Assembly (NCBI GenBank): GCA_002368665.1
Contig: DFEK01000003.1
Span: 62,001 to 126,000, forward strand
Direction: 5' to 3'
From: Lachnospiraceae bacterium UBA3804
GTDB taxonomy: Bacteria; Bacillota; Clostridia; Lachnospirales; Lachnospiraceae
Length of the DNA stretch: 64,000 nucleotides
The notes below the pieces were generated by a model that was not told the origin of the DNA, made no database searches, and was given only the letters and a program-made list of their open reading frames with translations. Positions 34,673 to 43,067 of the stretch are shown here, one piece after another. Made by a program: the position numbers and the translations under genes. Position 1 is the first letter of the stretch; each line of letters starts with the position of its first letter.

Positions 34673-35974
34673 TTACCGGGTGTATACTTTCTTTCCGTCA
34701 CAAATGGTGGCAACCACTCTTCCCCTCATGGTCCGACCCAGGAACGGAGAGTTCTTTGATTTGGATGCAAAAGAATCGGCGAGATATTCCTCGTTGGGAT
34801 TGAAAAGACACAAATCCGCATTTCCCCCTTCCCGAATCGTCCCCGCATTCTCAAGCCGGTAAGTCTTTGCGGGATTCACGGTCAGTTTGGCAATGACATC
34901 CATAAGAGGGATTCCCGCTTCCAAAACCAGTTTCTCATAGCTCAACGAGAGTGCCGTCTCCAATCCGATCATTCCACTCGGTGCGGAAGTGATTGGCTGA
35001 ACCGCTTTTTCTTCGGCAGTATGAGGGGCATGATCCGTGGCAATCAAATCAATCGTATTGTCACGAAGGCCCTCTATGATTCCGAGCCGATCCTCTTCGG
35101 TCCGAAGAGGCGGGTTGCATTTTGCGTCGGCACCTTTCTCGATCAGTGCATCTTCCGTTAATGTAAAATGGTGAGGTGTTGCTTCCGCATGAATGGTACG
35201 TACACCGCCCTGCTTTTGTACGGCGTTTCGGATCAGTTCCACGCTTTCTTTGGCACTGACATGCTGTACATCCAGAATGGCGCCCGTATCCAGCGCAATC
35301 TCCAGATCTCTTCGGATCAGGGATATCTCTGCTTCTTTCGGTGAACCGCCGACACCATAATATTCCGATGCTTTTCCTCTGTTGATTCCGTTGTTCTCAA
35401 TGAGTGTTTTATCTTCTTCATGAAGACTGATGGGCAGGCCCAAAGCAGCCGATTTAATCATGGCCTGTCTTAGAATATCCGCGTCCATCAGCGGGATACC
35501 GTCATCGGTAAAACCGACCGCACCCAATTTGGCAAGGGCATCCATATCCGTAAGCTGCTGCCCTTTTAATCCCATGGAAACGGTGGCGCAGGAGTGAATG
35601 TGGATGGGTGTCAGTTTGCCTTTTTCGATAACATAGCGAAATGTCTCTTCGTTGTCCACAACGGGCTTGGTATTACACATCAGAACGATATCCGTATAGC
35701 CGCCTGCCATGGCTGCCGAAGCGCCGGTCAGAATATCCTCTTTTGCGGTAAAACCGGGATCGCGGAAATGGGAATGTGCATCCACCAGACCGGGAAAAAC
35801 ATAAAGACCCGTGGCATCCAACCTGTCCGCATCCTGATAACCGGCAGGTTCCGCCTCTTTCGGGAGCACGATCCGATCAATGATCCCGCCTTTCACAAAG
35901 ATTGTGGCGTATCCTTCAAAGGACGCGCCCGGATTTACAATATAGCCGCCGAAAATAACGAGCTTATTCTCCAT
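34673..35974 (-). CDS. pyrC: Dihydroorotase, class I
   Basis: A 433-residue zinc amidohydrolase that closes carbamoyl-aspartate to dihydroorotate. The metal motif VDAHSHFRDPG is near residue 58, LPISLHEED and TPHHFTLTED give further His ligands, and LIATDHAPHTAEEK holds the catalytic Asp. ATG 35974 (AAAGGA 8 bases upstream) replaces a longer frame that would begin inside the murF stop region. pyrB and pyrI are not in the window. The gene is 20 bases downstream of murF. Confidence 0.96.
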   Translation of the reverse strand: MENKLVIFGGYIVNPGASFEGYATIFVKGGIIDRIVLPKEAEPAGYQDADRLDATGLYVFPGLVDAHSHFRDPGFTAKEDILTGASAAMAGGYTDIVLMCNTKPVVDNEETFRYVIEKGKLTPIHIHSCATVSMGLKGQQLTDMDALAKLGAVGFTDDGIPLMDADILRQAMIKSAALGLPISLHEEDKTLIENNGINRGKASEYYGVGGSPKEAEISLIRRDLEIALDTGAILDVQHVSAKESVELIRNAVQKQGGVRTIHAEATPHHFTLTEDALIEKGADAKCNPPLRTEEDRLGIIEGLRDNTIDLIATDHAPHTAEEKAVQPITSAPSGMIGLETALSLSYEKLVLEAGIPLMDVIAKLTVNPAKTYRLENAGTIREGGNADLCLFNPNEEYLADSFASKSKNSPFLGRTMRGRVVATICDGKKVYTR

Positions 35975-35994
35975 GTTTTCATTCCTTTCGGAAA

Positions 35995-37389
35995 CTACCA
36001 TTCTTTCAGTTTATTCACGATTTCCTCGAAATGCATGCCGTGGCTTGCTTTCACCAAAACCGCATCGCCTTCTTTAATCAGACTGTCAATCTGTGCAAGG
36101 AAGTCTTCTTTCGTCGCAAAGTGACGGACATAGATGCTTTTGTCGACTTTTCCTTTGGAAATCTGTCCGACCACACCGTCATAAATGGATCTTCCCAGTT
36201 CACCGATACAGTAAATCACATCCGGTTCTTTGGATGCGGCATATTTACCGACACTTTCATGCATCCACTTTTCTTCTTCCCCGAGTTCAAACATATCGCC
36301 CAAAACGGCAACCTTTCTGGAATCCGCAAGCATCAAAAGATCGATCGCGGCACTCATGGAAACCGGATTGGCATTGTAGCAGTCATCCAGTATCGTCAGG
36401 CAATCTGTTTTGATCACATTTCCACGGCCCGGAGTTGCTTTGATTTTCTCGATTCCGGCCGCCATCTCTTTTTCACTCAGTCCCAAAACATCTCCCACGG
36501 CTACCGCAGCGAGGGTATTATACAAACGATGGATACCGGGCAGGGGGATATGTACGATAAATACCTTGTCACCGCAGGCAATCGTACAGTCACTGCCCAA
36601 AAGGCCGTTGGTCGTTACACTTAAGGGATGCACCTTAACTTCCTTGCTGCTGCCGAAGAATACAGGTTTCTTTCCGTTAACGTTACGTACGGTGATCAGT
36701 TTATCGTCATCCGCAAACAGGCAGGCCACACCGTCTTCTTTCAAATACTTGAAAATCTCGGTTTTGGCCGACAGAACGCCGTTGCGGTCTTTTAAGTTCT
36801 CGAGATGACATTGTCCGATATTCGTAATTACGGCAACGTCCGGCCTGGCCATTTTGGCAAGTCTGGTCATTTCACCGAAATCACTGATTCCCATTTCCAG
36901 AACCGCAACTTCATGTTCGTCCCTGATCCTGCAGATGGTAAGCGGAAGTCCGATCTCATTATTGAAATTTCCTTCCGTTTTCAGCACATTGTATTTTTCT
37001 TCCAAAACAGCCGCAATAAACTCTTTGGTGGATGTTTTTCCGACGGATCCGGTAACACCAACCACTTTGATATTAAGCTGGTTGCGGTAAAATTCCGCGA
37101 TTTCTTTTAATGCCAGAAGGGAATCTTTTACGACAATGCATGCACCTTTAACTCCTTCCGGAACATGCTCGCAGATTACGGCAAGAGCGCCTTTTTCAAA
37201 TGCGGAAGCAATATAATCATGTCCGTCCACTCGCTCACCTTTGGTGGCAATAAAGATGTAATCCTTTTCCACAAGGCGGGAATCGATGGCAACACCCGCT
37301 GCTTCCTTCTTTTTATCTATGGATGAATCCGCACAATGCAGCATTCCGCCGCAAACGGATAACAGATTTTCTATCGTTATGTTTTTCAT
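35995..37389 (-). CDS. murF: UDP-MurNAc-tripeptide-D-Ala-D-Ala ligase
   Basis: A 464-residue Mur ligase that adds D-Ala-D-Ala to UDP-MurNAc-tripeptide, the last cytoplasmic amino-acid step of peptidoglycan precursor synthesis. The ATP loop is GVTGSVGKTSTKEF near residue 113, with NFNNEIGLPLTICRI and VLEMGISDFGEM after it and LDDCYNANPVSM in the C-terminal region. Length is normal. It follows ddl by 20 bases, so the D-Ala-D-Ala maker and user are coordinately expressed. Confidence 0.97.
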   Translation of the reverse strand: MKNITIENLLSVCGGMLHCADSSIDKKKEAAGVAIDSRLVEKDYIFIATKGERVDGHDYIASAFEKGALAVICEHVPEGVKGACIVVKDSLLALKEIAEFYRNQLNIKVVGVTGSVGKTSTKEFIAAVLEEKYNVLKTEGNFNNEIGLPLTICRIRDEHEVAVLEMGISDFGEMTRLAKMARPDVAVITNIGQCHLENLKDRNGVLSAKTEIFKYLKEDGVACLFADDDKLITVRNVNGKKPVFFGSSKEVKVHPLSVTTNGLLGSDCTIACGDKVFIVHIPLPGIHRLYNTLAAVAVGDVLGLSEKEMAAGIEKIKATPGRGNVIKTDCLTILDDCYNANPVSMSAAIDLLMLADSRKVAVLGDMFELGEEEKWMHESVGKYAASKEPDVIYCIGELGRSIYDGVVGQISKGKVDKSIYVRHFATKEDFLAQIDSLIKEGDAVLVKASHGMHFEEIVNKLKEW

Positions 37390-37409
37390 TTATTCTTTGA
37401 ATCTCTTTC

Positions 37410-38465
37410 TTATTTGTATTTTTCCAAAGAAATCCGAATGATGTACTCGCAAAGATCTTCATAACTCATACCGATTTCTCTGGCTTCCTGCGGAAGCAGG
37501 GATGTCGGTGTCATGCCGGGAAGTGTATTGGCTTCCAAACAGTAGGCCTCTCCGGAGTCTTTGAGAATAATATCGATTCTGGCATAGGTACGAAGTCCGA
37601 GCGCACGATATGCTTTCTCGGCAAGCTTCTGCACACGCCTGGTATTTTCTTCACCGATCTGTGCCGGACAGGTTTCCACGGTACTTCCCGCCTGATACTT
37701 GTTTTTGTAATCATAGAATCCGTCAACGGGTGCGATTTCAACAACCGGAAGCGCTTTTCTTTCAATTACGCCGCAGGTCAGTTCGCGCCCCTTGATAAAC
37801 TCTTCCACCAGTACCTTCTTATCATAGTAGAAAGCTGCATAAACGGCTTTTCTCATCTCTTCTTCGGTTTCCACAATATAAACACCTACGCTGGAACCGC
37901 CGTTGCAGGCTTTTACCACGCAGGGAAAACCGATTTTCTCGATGGCGCTGTCAATCTGGGCCGGCACATCTTTGCCGTTATCCACCAAAAGGACGGATTT
38001 CGGTGTGGAAACACCCCTTGCTTTGAAAAACTCCTTGGTAACCGATTTATCCATACAGATCGCACTGCTTAAATAATCCGTTCCGGTATAGGGAATTCCC
38101 AAAAGGTCAAAGGTCGCCTGAATCCTTCCGTCCTCCCCGTTCGCCCCGTGCAGTGCCATAAATGCGATATCCGCCTGCTTGCACAGTTCGATGACATTTT
38201 TTCCGAAGAAATTCTTGTCACCGTTTTTCATCGCCTTGATTTCTTCCAGATCCGGATTCATGGCACTGATTGCCTTGATTCCGGCACTCCAGTCACGGTC
38301 ACTTTCAAAAGCATCCTGCGCTTCTTCATCGCTGACGCCGAGGTAAACATCCAAAAGGACAACCTGATGTCCTCTTGATTTCAGCGCATGGTACACACCC
38401 ATGCCGGAAATCAGGGACACATCACGCTCTGTAGAGTTTCCTCCTGCCAGTACAACTATCTTCAT
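37410..38465 (-). CDS. ddl: D-alanine-D-alanine ligase
   Basis: A 351-residue ATP-grasp ligase. The N-terminus KIVVLAGGNSTERDVSLISG is the family start; FMALHGANGEDGRIQATFDL, then VVKACNGGSSVGVYIV for ATP binding, GRELTCGVI, and EANTLPGMTPTSLLPQ at the end. Serine in the first motif and the HGANGEDG loop agree with an ordinary D-Ala-D-Ala enzyme; lactate specificity cannot be judged. First gene of the seven-gene operon, with AAAGGAAAAGGAA before the start and a leader of about 105 bases. Confidence 0.95.
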   Translation of the reverse strand: MKIVVLAGGNSTERDVSLISGMGVYHALKSRGHQVVLLDVYLGVSDEEAQDAFESDRDWSAGIKAISAMNPDLEEIKAMKNGDKNFFGKNVIELCKQADIAFMALHGANGEDGRIQATFDLLGIPYTGTDYLSSAICMDKSVTKEFFKARGVSTPKSVLLVDNGKDVPAQIDSAIEKIGFPCVVKACNGGSSVGVYIVETEEEMRKAVYAAFYYDKKVLVEEFIKGRELTCGVIERKALPVVEIAPVDGFYDYKNKYQAGSTVETCPAQIGEENTRRVQKLAEKAYRALGLRTYARIDIILKDSGEAYCLEANTLPGMTPTSLLPQEAREIGMSYEDLCEYIIRISLEKYK

Positions 38466-38577
38466 TTCCTTTTCCTTTGCTTATTTGTTACTGTTTTTTG
38501 TTTGTTGATGCACCAAAAATCACGTTTTTCGAGGCAAAAATGCCAATTTTCCTTGTATTTTAGCACATTCCGTGACT

Positions 38578-38606
38578 ATTATAATGCATTTGCGCATGTT
38601 TGACAA
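38578..38606 (-). promoter_or_regulatory. Sigma-A promoter of the ddl-murF-pyr-ispE operon
   Basis: Minus strand TTGTCA (38601-38606) and TATAAT (38578-38583) are spaced by 17 bases. The start should lie near 38571. Its -35 shares five of six positions with the -35 of the divergent pilin promoter, so the two cannot both hold polymerase at once. Confidence 0.8.
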
Positions 38607-38628
38607 TGACTCCGATTTGTGTTACTTT
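38600..38628 (+). promoter_or_regulatory. Probable promoter of the pilin-like gene
   Basis: Perfect -35 TTGACA (38600-38605) and a weak -10 TACTTT (38623-38628) at 17 bases. Leader of about 60 bases. The weak -10 suggests low or activated expression. Confidence 0.45.
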
Positions 38629-38693
38629 TCGAGCATGGGATATTTTCGCTTTATCCCTTTGGGGAGATGGGTATAGTATGATAAGGAGCGATT

Positions 38694-39191
38694 ATGAAAA
38701 AGGGTAATTTGAATCGTAACAAAGGTTTTTCCTTAATTGAGTTAATCATTGTAATTGCCATTGCGGCAATTCTGGTTGCCATTATGGTTCCCGTATTGAT
38801 TAAGTATATTGAGAAATCAAACGTATCTTCCGATACACAGCTTGCAGATACCGTACGAAGCGCTTTCCTTTGCGCAGTAACCGATGCAAAGGTTCTTTCC
38901 GATCCGGACAGTACTCCGTATATCGCAAAACTAGAATCCACTACCGGCATGGATGCGGATGACGGCAATTTCAGTGTATCCCATTGTGTTATGCATGATA
39001 GTGTGGAAGAGATCATCGGAATGTCTGTTACTCAATTGAATTCCAAGATCAAATCCAAACATGATCCCAATGCCAAATTCCATATAAACCTTGTAAACGG
39101 AAACATCATCGTTACCATTACCGGTACGGACAGAACCGGAAAGAAGGATACTTCTTCTTCCACTTCGAACAACGATATCGTGGTTGACTGA
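38694..39191 (+). CDS. Type IV pilin-like protein with class III signal
   Basis: A 165-residue prepilin-like protein. The leader MKKGNLNRNKG ends in Gly and is followed by FSLIELIIVIAIAAILVAIM, the N-methylated helix with the Glu at position +5, so it should be cut by a prepilin peptidase between Gly11 and Phe12. The rest, a soluble head with an Asp/Ser-rich end, is not recognised. No peptidase, ATPase or platform gene is in the window, so it is either an orphan pseudopilin or depends on genes elsewhere. AAGGAG precedes the start. Assembly into a pilus or a secretion pseudopilus is inference. Confidence 0.88.
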   Translation: MKKGNLNRNKGFSLIELIIVIAIAAILVAIMVPVLIKYIEKSNVSSDTQLADTVRSAFLCAVTDAKVLSDPDSTPYIAKLESTTGMDADDGNFSVSHCVMHDSVEEIIGMSVTQLNSKIKSKHDPNAKFHINLVNGNIIVTITGTDRTGKKDTSSSTSNNDIVVD

Positions 39192-39199
39192 TTTTGACA

Positions 39200-39228
39200 T
39201 TGCTTTTTTAAAACAGATTCAGTATAAT
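39200..39228 (+). promoter_or_regulatory. Promoter of queT
   Basis: TTGCTT (39200-39205) and TATAAT (39223-39228) are spaced by 17 bases. The start near 39235 lies inside the terminator stem of the pilin gene, so this hairpin serves only transcripts coming from upstream. Confidence 0.6.
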
Positions 39229-39230
39229 GA

Positions 39231-39260
39231 ACGGGTCGCGCCTTGCGATCCGTTTTTTAT
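39231..39260 (+). terminator. Rho-independent terminator of the pilin-like gene
   Basis: ACGGGTCGC (39231-39239) pairs with GCGATCCGT (39245-39253) over nine bases with one G-U, 5-base loop, and is followed by TTTTTT. Confidence 0.8.
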
Positions 39261-39280
39261 TACGTTTCGCAGGTAACCCA

Positions 39281-39321
39281 GTGAGTTCGAAACCATCCTC
39301 ACTTTAAACAAAACTAAGGAG
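39281..39321 (+). promoter_or_regulatory. preQ1-I riboswitch aptamer before queT
   Basis: Stem P1 is GTGAG (39281-39285) with CTCAC (39298-39302). The 12-base loop, starting TTCG and ending in C just before the 3' strand, has the length of the Bacillus subtilis aptamer. The A-rich tail AAACAAAACTAAGGAG (39306-39321) folds back on the loop to form the pseudoknot and contains the AAGGAG ribosome binding site of queT. Ligand binding should therefore hide the binding site and lower QueT when preQ1 is plentiful. Matches the class I arrangement by eye; covariance search not run. Confidence 0.78.
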
Positions 39322-39330
39322 AACAATTTC

Positions 39331-39894
39331 ATGAAAAGACCCGCTTTATTTATCACCACGGCTGCGATCATCGCAGCTTTGTATGTCGTATTGACATTAC
39401 TCATTTCTTTGATCCCCGGATTTGCCAACATGGCCATCCAGGTCCGTGTATCGGAAGCACTCACCATTCTTCCCCTGTTTACACCTGCCGCCATACCCGG
39501 CGTATTCTTAGGCTGCCTGATCAGTAATATTTTGATCGGTTCCGTTCCGCTTGATATTATCTTAGGTTCCTTAACCACTTTGGAAGCAGCAGTCATTACC
39601 TACCTGATCGGAACAACATTCAAAAAGCTGATCCGCAAAGCCGAATCTAAGGGAAACAAAACGGGACTTGGCGTATTCGGAACCATCCTCGGCTCCCTGC
39701 CTCCCATTATCGGAAATATGTTTGTCGTTCCCTTTGTCTTAATCCATGCTTACGGAGTAGAAGGCTCTTACTGGTTCTTTGTACTGACTGTCGGAGCCGG
39801 AGAACTGATTTCCTGTATGATCATCGGACTGATTCTCTCCTTCGTCATGAGAAGAACCGGTCTGGACTTAAAATTAAGCCTCGAGGCAAAATAA
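39331..39894 (+). CDS. queT: QueT family queuosine precursor transporter
   Basis: A 187-residue integral membrane protein with five to six helices, of the QueT family, the S component of an energy-coupling factor transporter importing queuosine precursors such as preQ1. The N-terminus TTAAIIAALYVVLTLLISL, then FANMAIQVRVSEALTILPLF (the VRVSEAL motif is the family signature) and GVFLGCLISNILIGSVPLDI follow. The AAGGAG site lies inside the riboswitch tail. No ECF A or T component gene is near; a shared module is expected elsewhere. Confidence 0.93.
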   Translation: MKRPALFITTAAIIAALYVVLTLLISLIPGFANMAIQVRVSEALTILPLFTPAAIPGVFLGCLISNILIGSVPLDIILGSLTTLEAAVITYLIGTTFKKLIRKAESKGNKTGLGVFGTILGSLPPIIGNMFVVPFVLIHAYGVEGSYWFFVLTVGAGELISCMIIGLILSFVMRRTGLDLKLSLEAK

Positions 39895-39904
39895 AAAGGC
39901 AAAG

Positions 39905-39962
39905 AAAAAGCACCCGTACGGGTCAATGTCATTAGGTTAACATTGCCTCTCGGGTGCTTTTT
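39905..39962. terminator. Bidirectional terminator between convergent genes
   Basis: A 12-bp stem (39905-39916 with 39951-39962; core GCACCCG/CGGGTGC) is flanked by A and T runs on both sides and so can stop transcripts from both strands. Inside its loop a second stem CAATGT (39924-39929)/ACATTG (39940-39945) makes the structure unusually long. Confidence 0.85.
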
Positions 39963-39971
39963 TTATTTCAT

Positions 39972-40889
39972 TTACCAAAGATTCTTCGGATAAACGCCGG
40001 CATCCTTTAATGCTTTGATCTTAGCCTGCACAACGGGTTTATCCTCTTTATAAGTAACTCCGAACCATTTGTCCGAGCTGGTTAGCACGTTTACCGTCGC
40101 CTTCTTGCCTTTTAAGAGTCTGTCTACTTCCATCGGAAGATAGCATTCCGCTTTCAGTGGATTGCCGGGAACCTTTTCGGTAAAGAAGTTTACGAGTGCG
40201 GCATCGAGTTCTTTGATAAAACTCGGAGTAAATCCCCAGAAATTCATGGATACGATACTGTCCGGAGAAATCGGAGTATATGTTGCTCCGTCATCTTCCG
40301 TATATGCGGCACCGTCATCGGTACGGATGATTTTGGTCCGTTCCACGATATCCGTCAAAAATCCGTCTGCATCCGTTTCGCAGCATCCTCTGGATACGGA
40401 ACCGTTCTCGGTTAATGTATTACCGAGTCTGTATCCGACCATTGCATAACGATACTTCTCATCATCCTCATGCGTGCTCAAAAAGTCAAAGAGTTTCCGG
40501 AATGCTTCCACTCCGTAATAATCGTCCGCGTTGATCACCGCAAAAGGAGCATCGCCTACGGCCTTTCTTGCTGCATATACCGCATGTGCGGTACCCCAGG
40601 GTTTCACGCGCTCTTCGGGTACGGAAAAACCACTCGGAATATCATTCAGTTCCTGATAAGCGAATTCGATTTGCATGGCATTTCCGATGCGGTCGGTAAC
40701 GCATTCACGAAACAGTTCCTCATTTTCCTTTTTAATGATAAAAACCGCCTTCTCAAAACCGGCTCTCTTTGCATCGAAAAGAGAAAAATCAATAATCTTG
40801 TCCCCTTCATCGTCCACCGGATCGATCTGTTTTAATCCGCCGTAACGGCTTCCCATTCCGGCTGCCATAATCACCAAAATCGGTTTCAT
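39972..40889 (-). CDS. Sugar-phosphate nucleotidyltransferase-like protein, second copy
   Basis: A 305-residue nucleotidyltransferase related to 27881-28795. Motifs: LVIMAAGMGSRYGGLKQIDP with the nucleotide loop and Lys, VINADDYYGVEAF with the metal Asp, and the late VTYKEDKP end, equivalent in both copies. Compared with the other copy it carries the insertion DDGAAYTEDDGAT before the middle strand. ATG 40889 has AAGGAG 9 bases upstream; ATG 40898 would touch the site. It lies alone between two terminators; no clear promoter is visible in front, so readthrough from glnN may supply it. Substrate unknown. Confidence 0.85.
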   Translation of the reverse strand: MKPILVIMAAGMGSRYGGLKQIDPVDDEGDKIIDFSLFDAKRAGFEKAVFIIKKENEELFRECVTDRIGNAMQIEFAYQELNDIPSGFSVPEERVKPWGTAHAVYAARKAVGDAPFAVINADDYYGVEAFRKLFDFLSTHEDDEKYRYAMVGYRLGNTLTENGSVSRGCCETDADGFLTDIVERTKIIRTDDGAAYTEDDGATYTPISPDSIVSMNFWGFTPSFIKELDAALVNFFTEKVPGNPLKAECYLPMEVDRLLKGKKATVNVLTSSDKWFGVTYKEDKPVVQAKIKALKDAGVYPKNLW

Positions 40890-40914
40890 AGCATTCATCT
40901 CCTTTTCATTCTTT

Positions 40915-40947
40915 CTCAAAAATTCCCCGCCAAGAACGCGGGGAATT
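40915..40947 (-). terminator. Terminator after glnN
   Basis: On the minus strand AATTCCCCGC pairs with GCGGGGAATT (40938-40947 with 40921-40930), 7-base loop, followed by TTTG. A strong 10-bp stem with a short U tract, so some readthrough into the nucleotidyltransferase gene is possible. Confidence 0.8.
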
Positions 40948-40955
40948 CATTCAAC

Positions 40956-43064
40956 TTATACCTCGAACAGCAAATCTTCGTATGTCGGGAAAGGCCAGAT
41001 ACTTTTATCGGTAATGGTCTCCAAGCGGTCTGCCGGCTGACGGAGAGCATCCATGCATATTTTCACCTGATCTCTGTAGGTGAATGCCTTTTCCTTGGTA
41101 TCCTTCACCATCTGGGCTTCGGCAAGCGCCTTCTTCAGTGCTTCCAGTGCATCCTCCAGATTCTCGAGAAGTTCGGTAACCTCTTTTAAGATATTTCTGG
41201 CTGCACGATCGGATACGCCGACATTGTTTGCCAGTTTCACGGCTCCGGCGAGATCCTTCATGTAAAGAAATCCGGCGGGAATGATCTGTTTCGAAGCCAT
41301 CTCCACCATACAGTTTGCTTCGATGTTTAATGTCTTGGAATAGGTCTCATAAAGCACCTCTTTACGGGACTCCAATTCCGGTTTGGTATAAATGCCAAAC
41401 TTCTCAAAAAGGCTTACTGCCTTATCCGTAGTCAGAGTTTCAACGGCATCCAGCATTGTCGGAAGATTGGGAAGACCTCTTCTGGCGGCTTCCTTTACCC
41501 ATTCCGGAGCATAACCGTTTCCGTTGAAGATAATTCTCTGATGCTCCGCAAGATATTTCTTGATCAGATCGTGGCAGGCAAGGTCGAAATTGTCTGCGAC
41601 TTCCAGTATATCCGCTGCTTCGCAGAAGCTTTCCGCAACGATCGTATTTAAAATGACATTCGGATCACCGATGGAATCCGCACTGCCCACCATTCTGAAT
41701 TCAAATTTATTACCCGTAAAAGCAAACGGAGACGTTCTGTTGCGATCCGTCGGGTCGATCAAAAGATCCGGCAGGGTATCCACACCCGTAGCCAGAACTT
41801 CGCTGTTGATCAGATGTTTGGCTTCTCCGGTTTCCACAAGCTGACGAACCACATCGTCCAACTGTTCGCCAAGGAAAATGGATACGATTGCCGGAGGTGC
41901 TTCATCCGCACCGAGACGAAGGTCATTACCGACGTCGGAAGCACTCTGTCTGAGCAGATCCGCATGCTCATCCACCGCCTTGATAATGCATGCCAGTACA
42001 AGTAAAAACTGGATGTTGGCATTCGGCGTATCGCCGGGATCCAGCAGATTAAATCCGTCGTCCGTGCTCAGAGACCAGTTATTATGCTTACCGCTTCCGT
42101 TAATGCCGTTAAACGGTTTCTCATGAAGCAGGCAGGTTAATCCGTGACGTTCCGCCACCTTACGCATGGTCTCCATCACGAGTTGGTTATGATCTACCGC
42201 AACATTGGCCGACTCGTAAATCGGTGCCAGTTCATGCTGTGCGGGAGCCACTTCGTTATGCTGTGTTTTCGCAGTAACGCCAAGCTTCCAGAGTTCAATG
42301 TTAACATCCTTCATAAAGGATCCGATACGTTCTCTGATACTGCCGTAATAATGATCGCTCATCTCCTGTCCTTTCGGTGCACTTGCGCCGAAAAGGGTTC
42401 TTCCGGAGTAGATCAGATCGTAACGCTTCAAATATTTCTCGCGGTCAACAAGGAAATATTCCTGTTCCGCACCGACGCAGGGCGTAACCTTGGTGGCCGT
42501 CTTATTTCCGAAAAGACGGACGATACGAAGCGCCTGCTCGTTAATTGCCTGAGTGGAACGAAGGAGGGGTGTCTTTTTATCCAGTGCTTCTCCCTTGTAG
42601 GAACAGAATGCAGTAGGAATGCAAAGTATCACGCCCGTAGCATCTTCTCTGACAAAAGCAGGGGAAGTAATATCCCATGCCGTATATCCTCTTGCCTCGA
42701 ATGTTGCACGAAGTCCGCCCGAAGGGAAGGAAGATCCGTCGGATTCTCCCTTGATCAATTCCTTTCCGGAAAACTCCATAAGCATCTTTCCGTCCGCATC
42801 GGGATGGGTGATAAAGGAATCATGCTTCTCCGCCGTAAATCCGGTTAACGGCTGGAACCAGTGCGTATAATGGGTAGCTCCCTTGGATACGGCCCAGTCC
42901 TTCATGCAGCGTGCAACCACGTTCGCGGTTTCCCTGGAAAGTTCTCCGCCGTGTTCCATAACCTGCATCACTTCCGCGTAGGCATCCTTTGGAAGATACT
43001 CTTTCATTACCGCCGGTGTAAAGACGTTCTCGCCAAAGATTTCTTCAATGTTGATTTTTTCCAT
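40956..43064 (-). CDS. glnN: Glutamine synthetase, type III
   Basis: A 702-residue GSIII enzyme that makes glutamine from glutamate, ammonia and ATP. The length and the N-terminal domain (THWFQPLTGFTAEKHDSFI) are those of the long type III class. Catalytic motifs: CVGAEQEYFLVD for metal and Glu binding, QHELAPIYESANVAVDHNQ, NGINGSGKHNNWSLS for ATP and glutamate, and RTSPFAFTGNKFEFRMVGS with the Arg. A helical tail ends the protein. It begins 3 bases after the end of the trhP-like gene, with AAAGGAAAT inside that gene's end, so it sits at the end of the RNA-metabolism operon. Confidence 0.96.
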   Translation of the reverse strand: MEKINIEEIFGENVFTPAVMKEYLPKDAYAEVMQVMEHGGELSRETANVVARCMKDWAVSKGATHYTHWFQPLTGFTAEKHDSFITHPDADGKMLMEFSGKELIKGESDGSSFPSGGLRATFEARGYTAWDITSPAFVREDATGVILCIPTAFCSYKGEALDKKTPLLRSTQAINEQALRIVRLFGNKTATKVTPCVGAEQEYFLVDREKYLKRYDLIYSGRTLFGASAPKGQEMSDHYYGSIRERIGSFMKDVNIELWKLGVTAKTQHNEVAPAQHELAPIYESANVAVDHNQLVMETMRKVAERHGLTCLLHEKPFNGINGSGKHNNWSLSTDDGFNLLDPGDTPNANIQFLLVLACIIKAVDEHADLLRQSASDVGNDLRLGADEAPPAIVSIFLGEQLDDVVRQLVETGEAKHLINSEVLATGVDTLPDLLIDPTDRNRTSPFAFTGNKFEFRMVGSADSIGDPNVILNTIVAESFCEAADILEVADNFDLACHDLIKKYLAEHQRIIFNGNGYAPEWVKEAARRGLPNLPTMLDAVETLTTDKAVSLFEKFGIYTKPELESRKEVLYETYSKTLNIEANCMVEMASKQIIPAGFLYMKDLAGAVKLANNVGVSDRAARNILKEVTELLENLEDALEALKKALAEAQMVKDTKEKAFTYRDQVKICMDALRQPADRLETITDKSIWPFPTYEDLLFEV

Positions 43065-43067
43065 ATT

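Noticed and set aside
38520..38560. Short hairpin GGCA/TGCC in the ddl leader as attenuator
   Set aside because: Four-bp stem without a T run or alternative partner.
42144..42848. Long plus-strand frame of 234 codons opposite glnN
   Set aside because: Entirely antisense to invariant glutamine synthetase motifs, no binding site or promoter; length explained by codon bias of the real gene.
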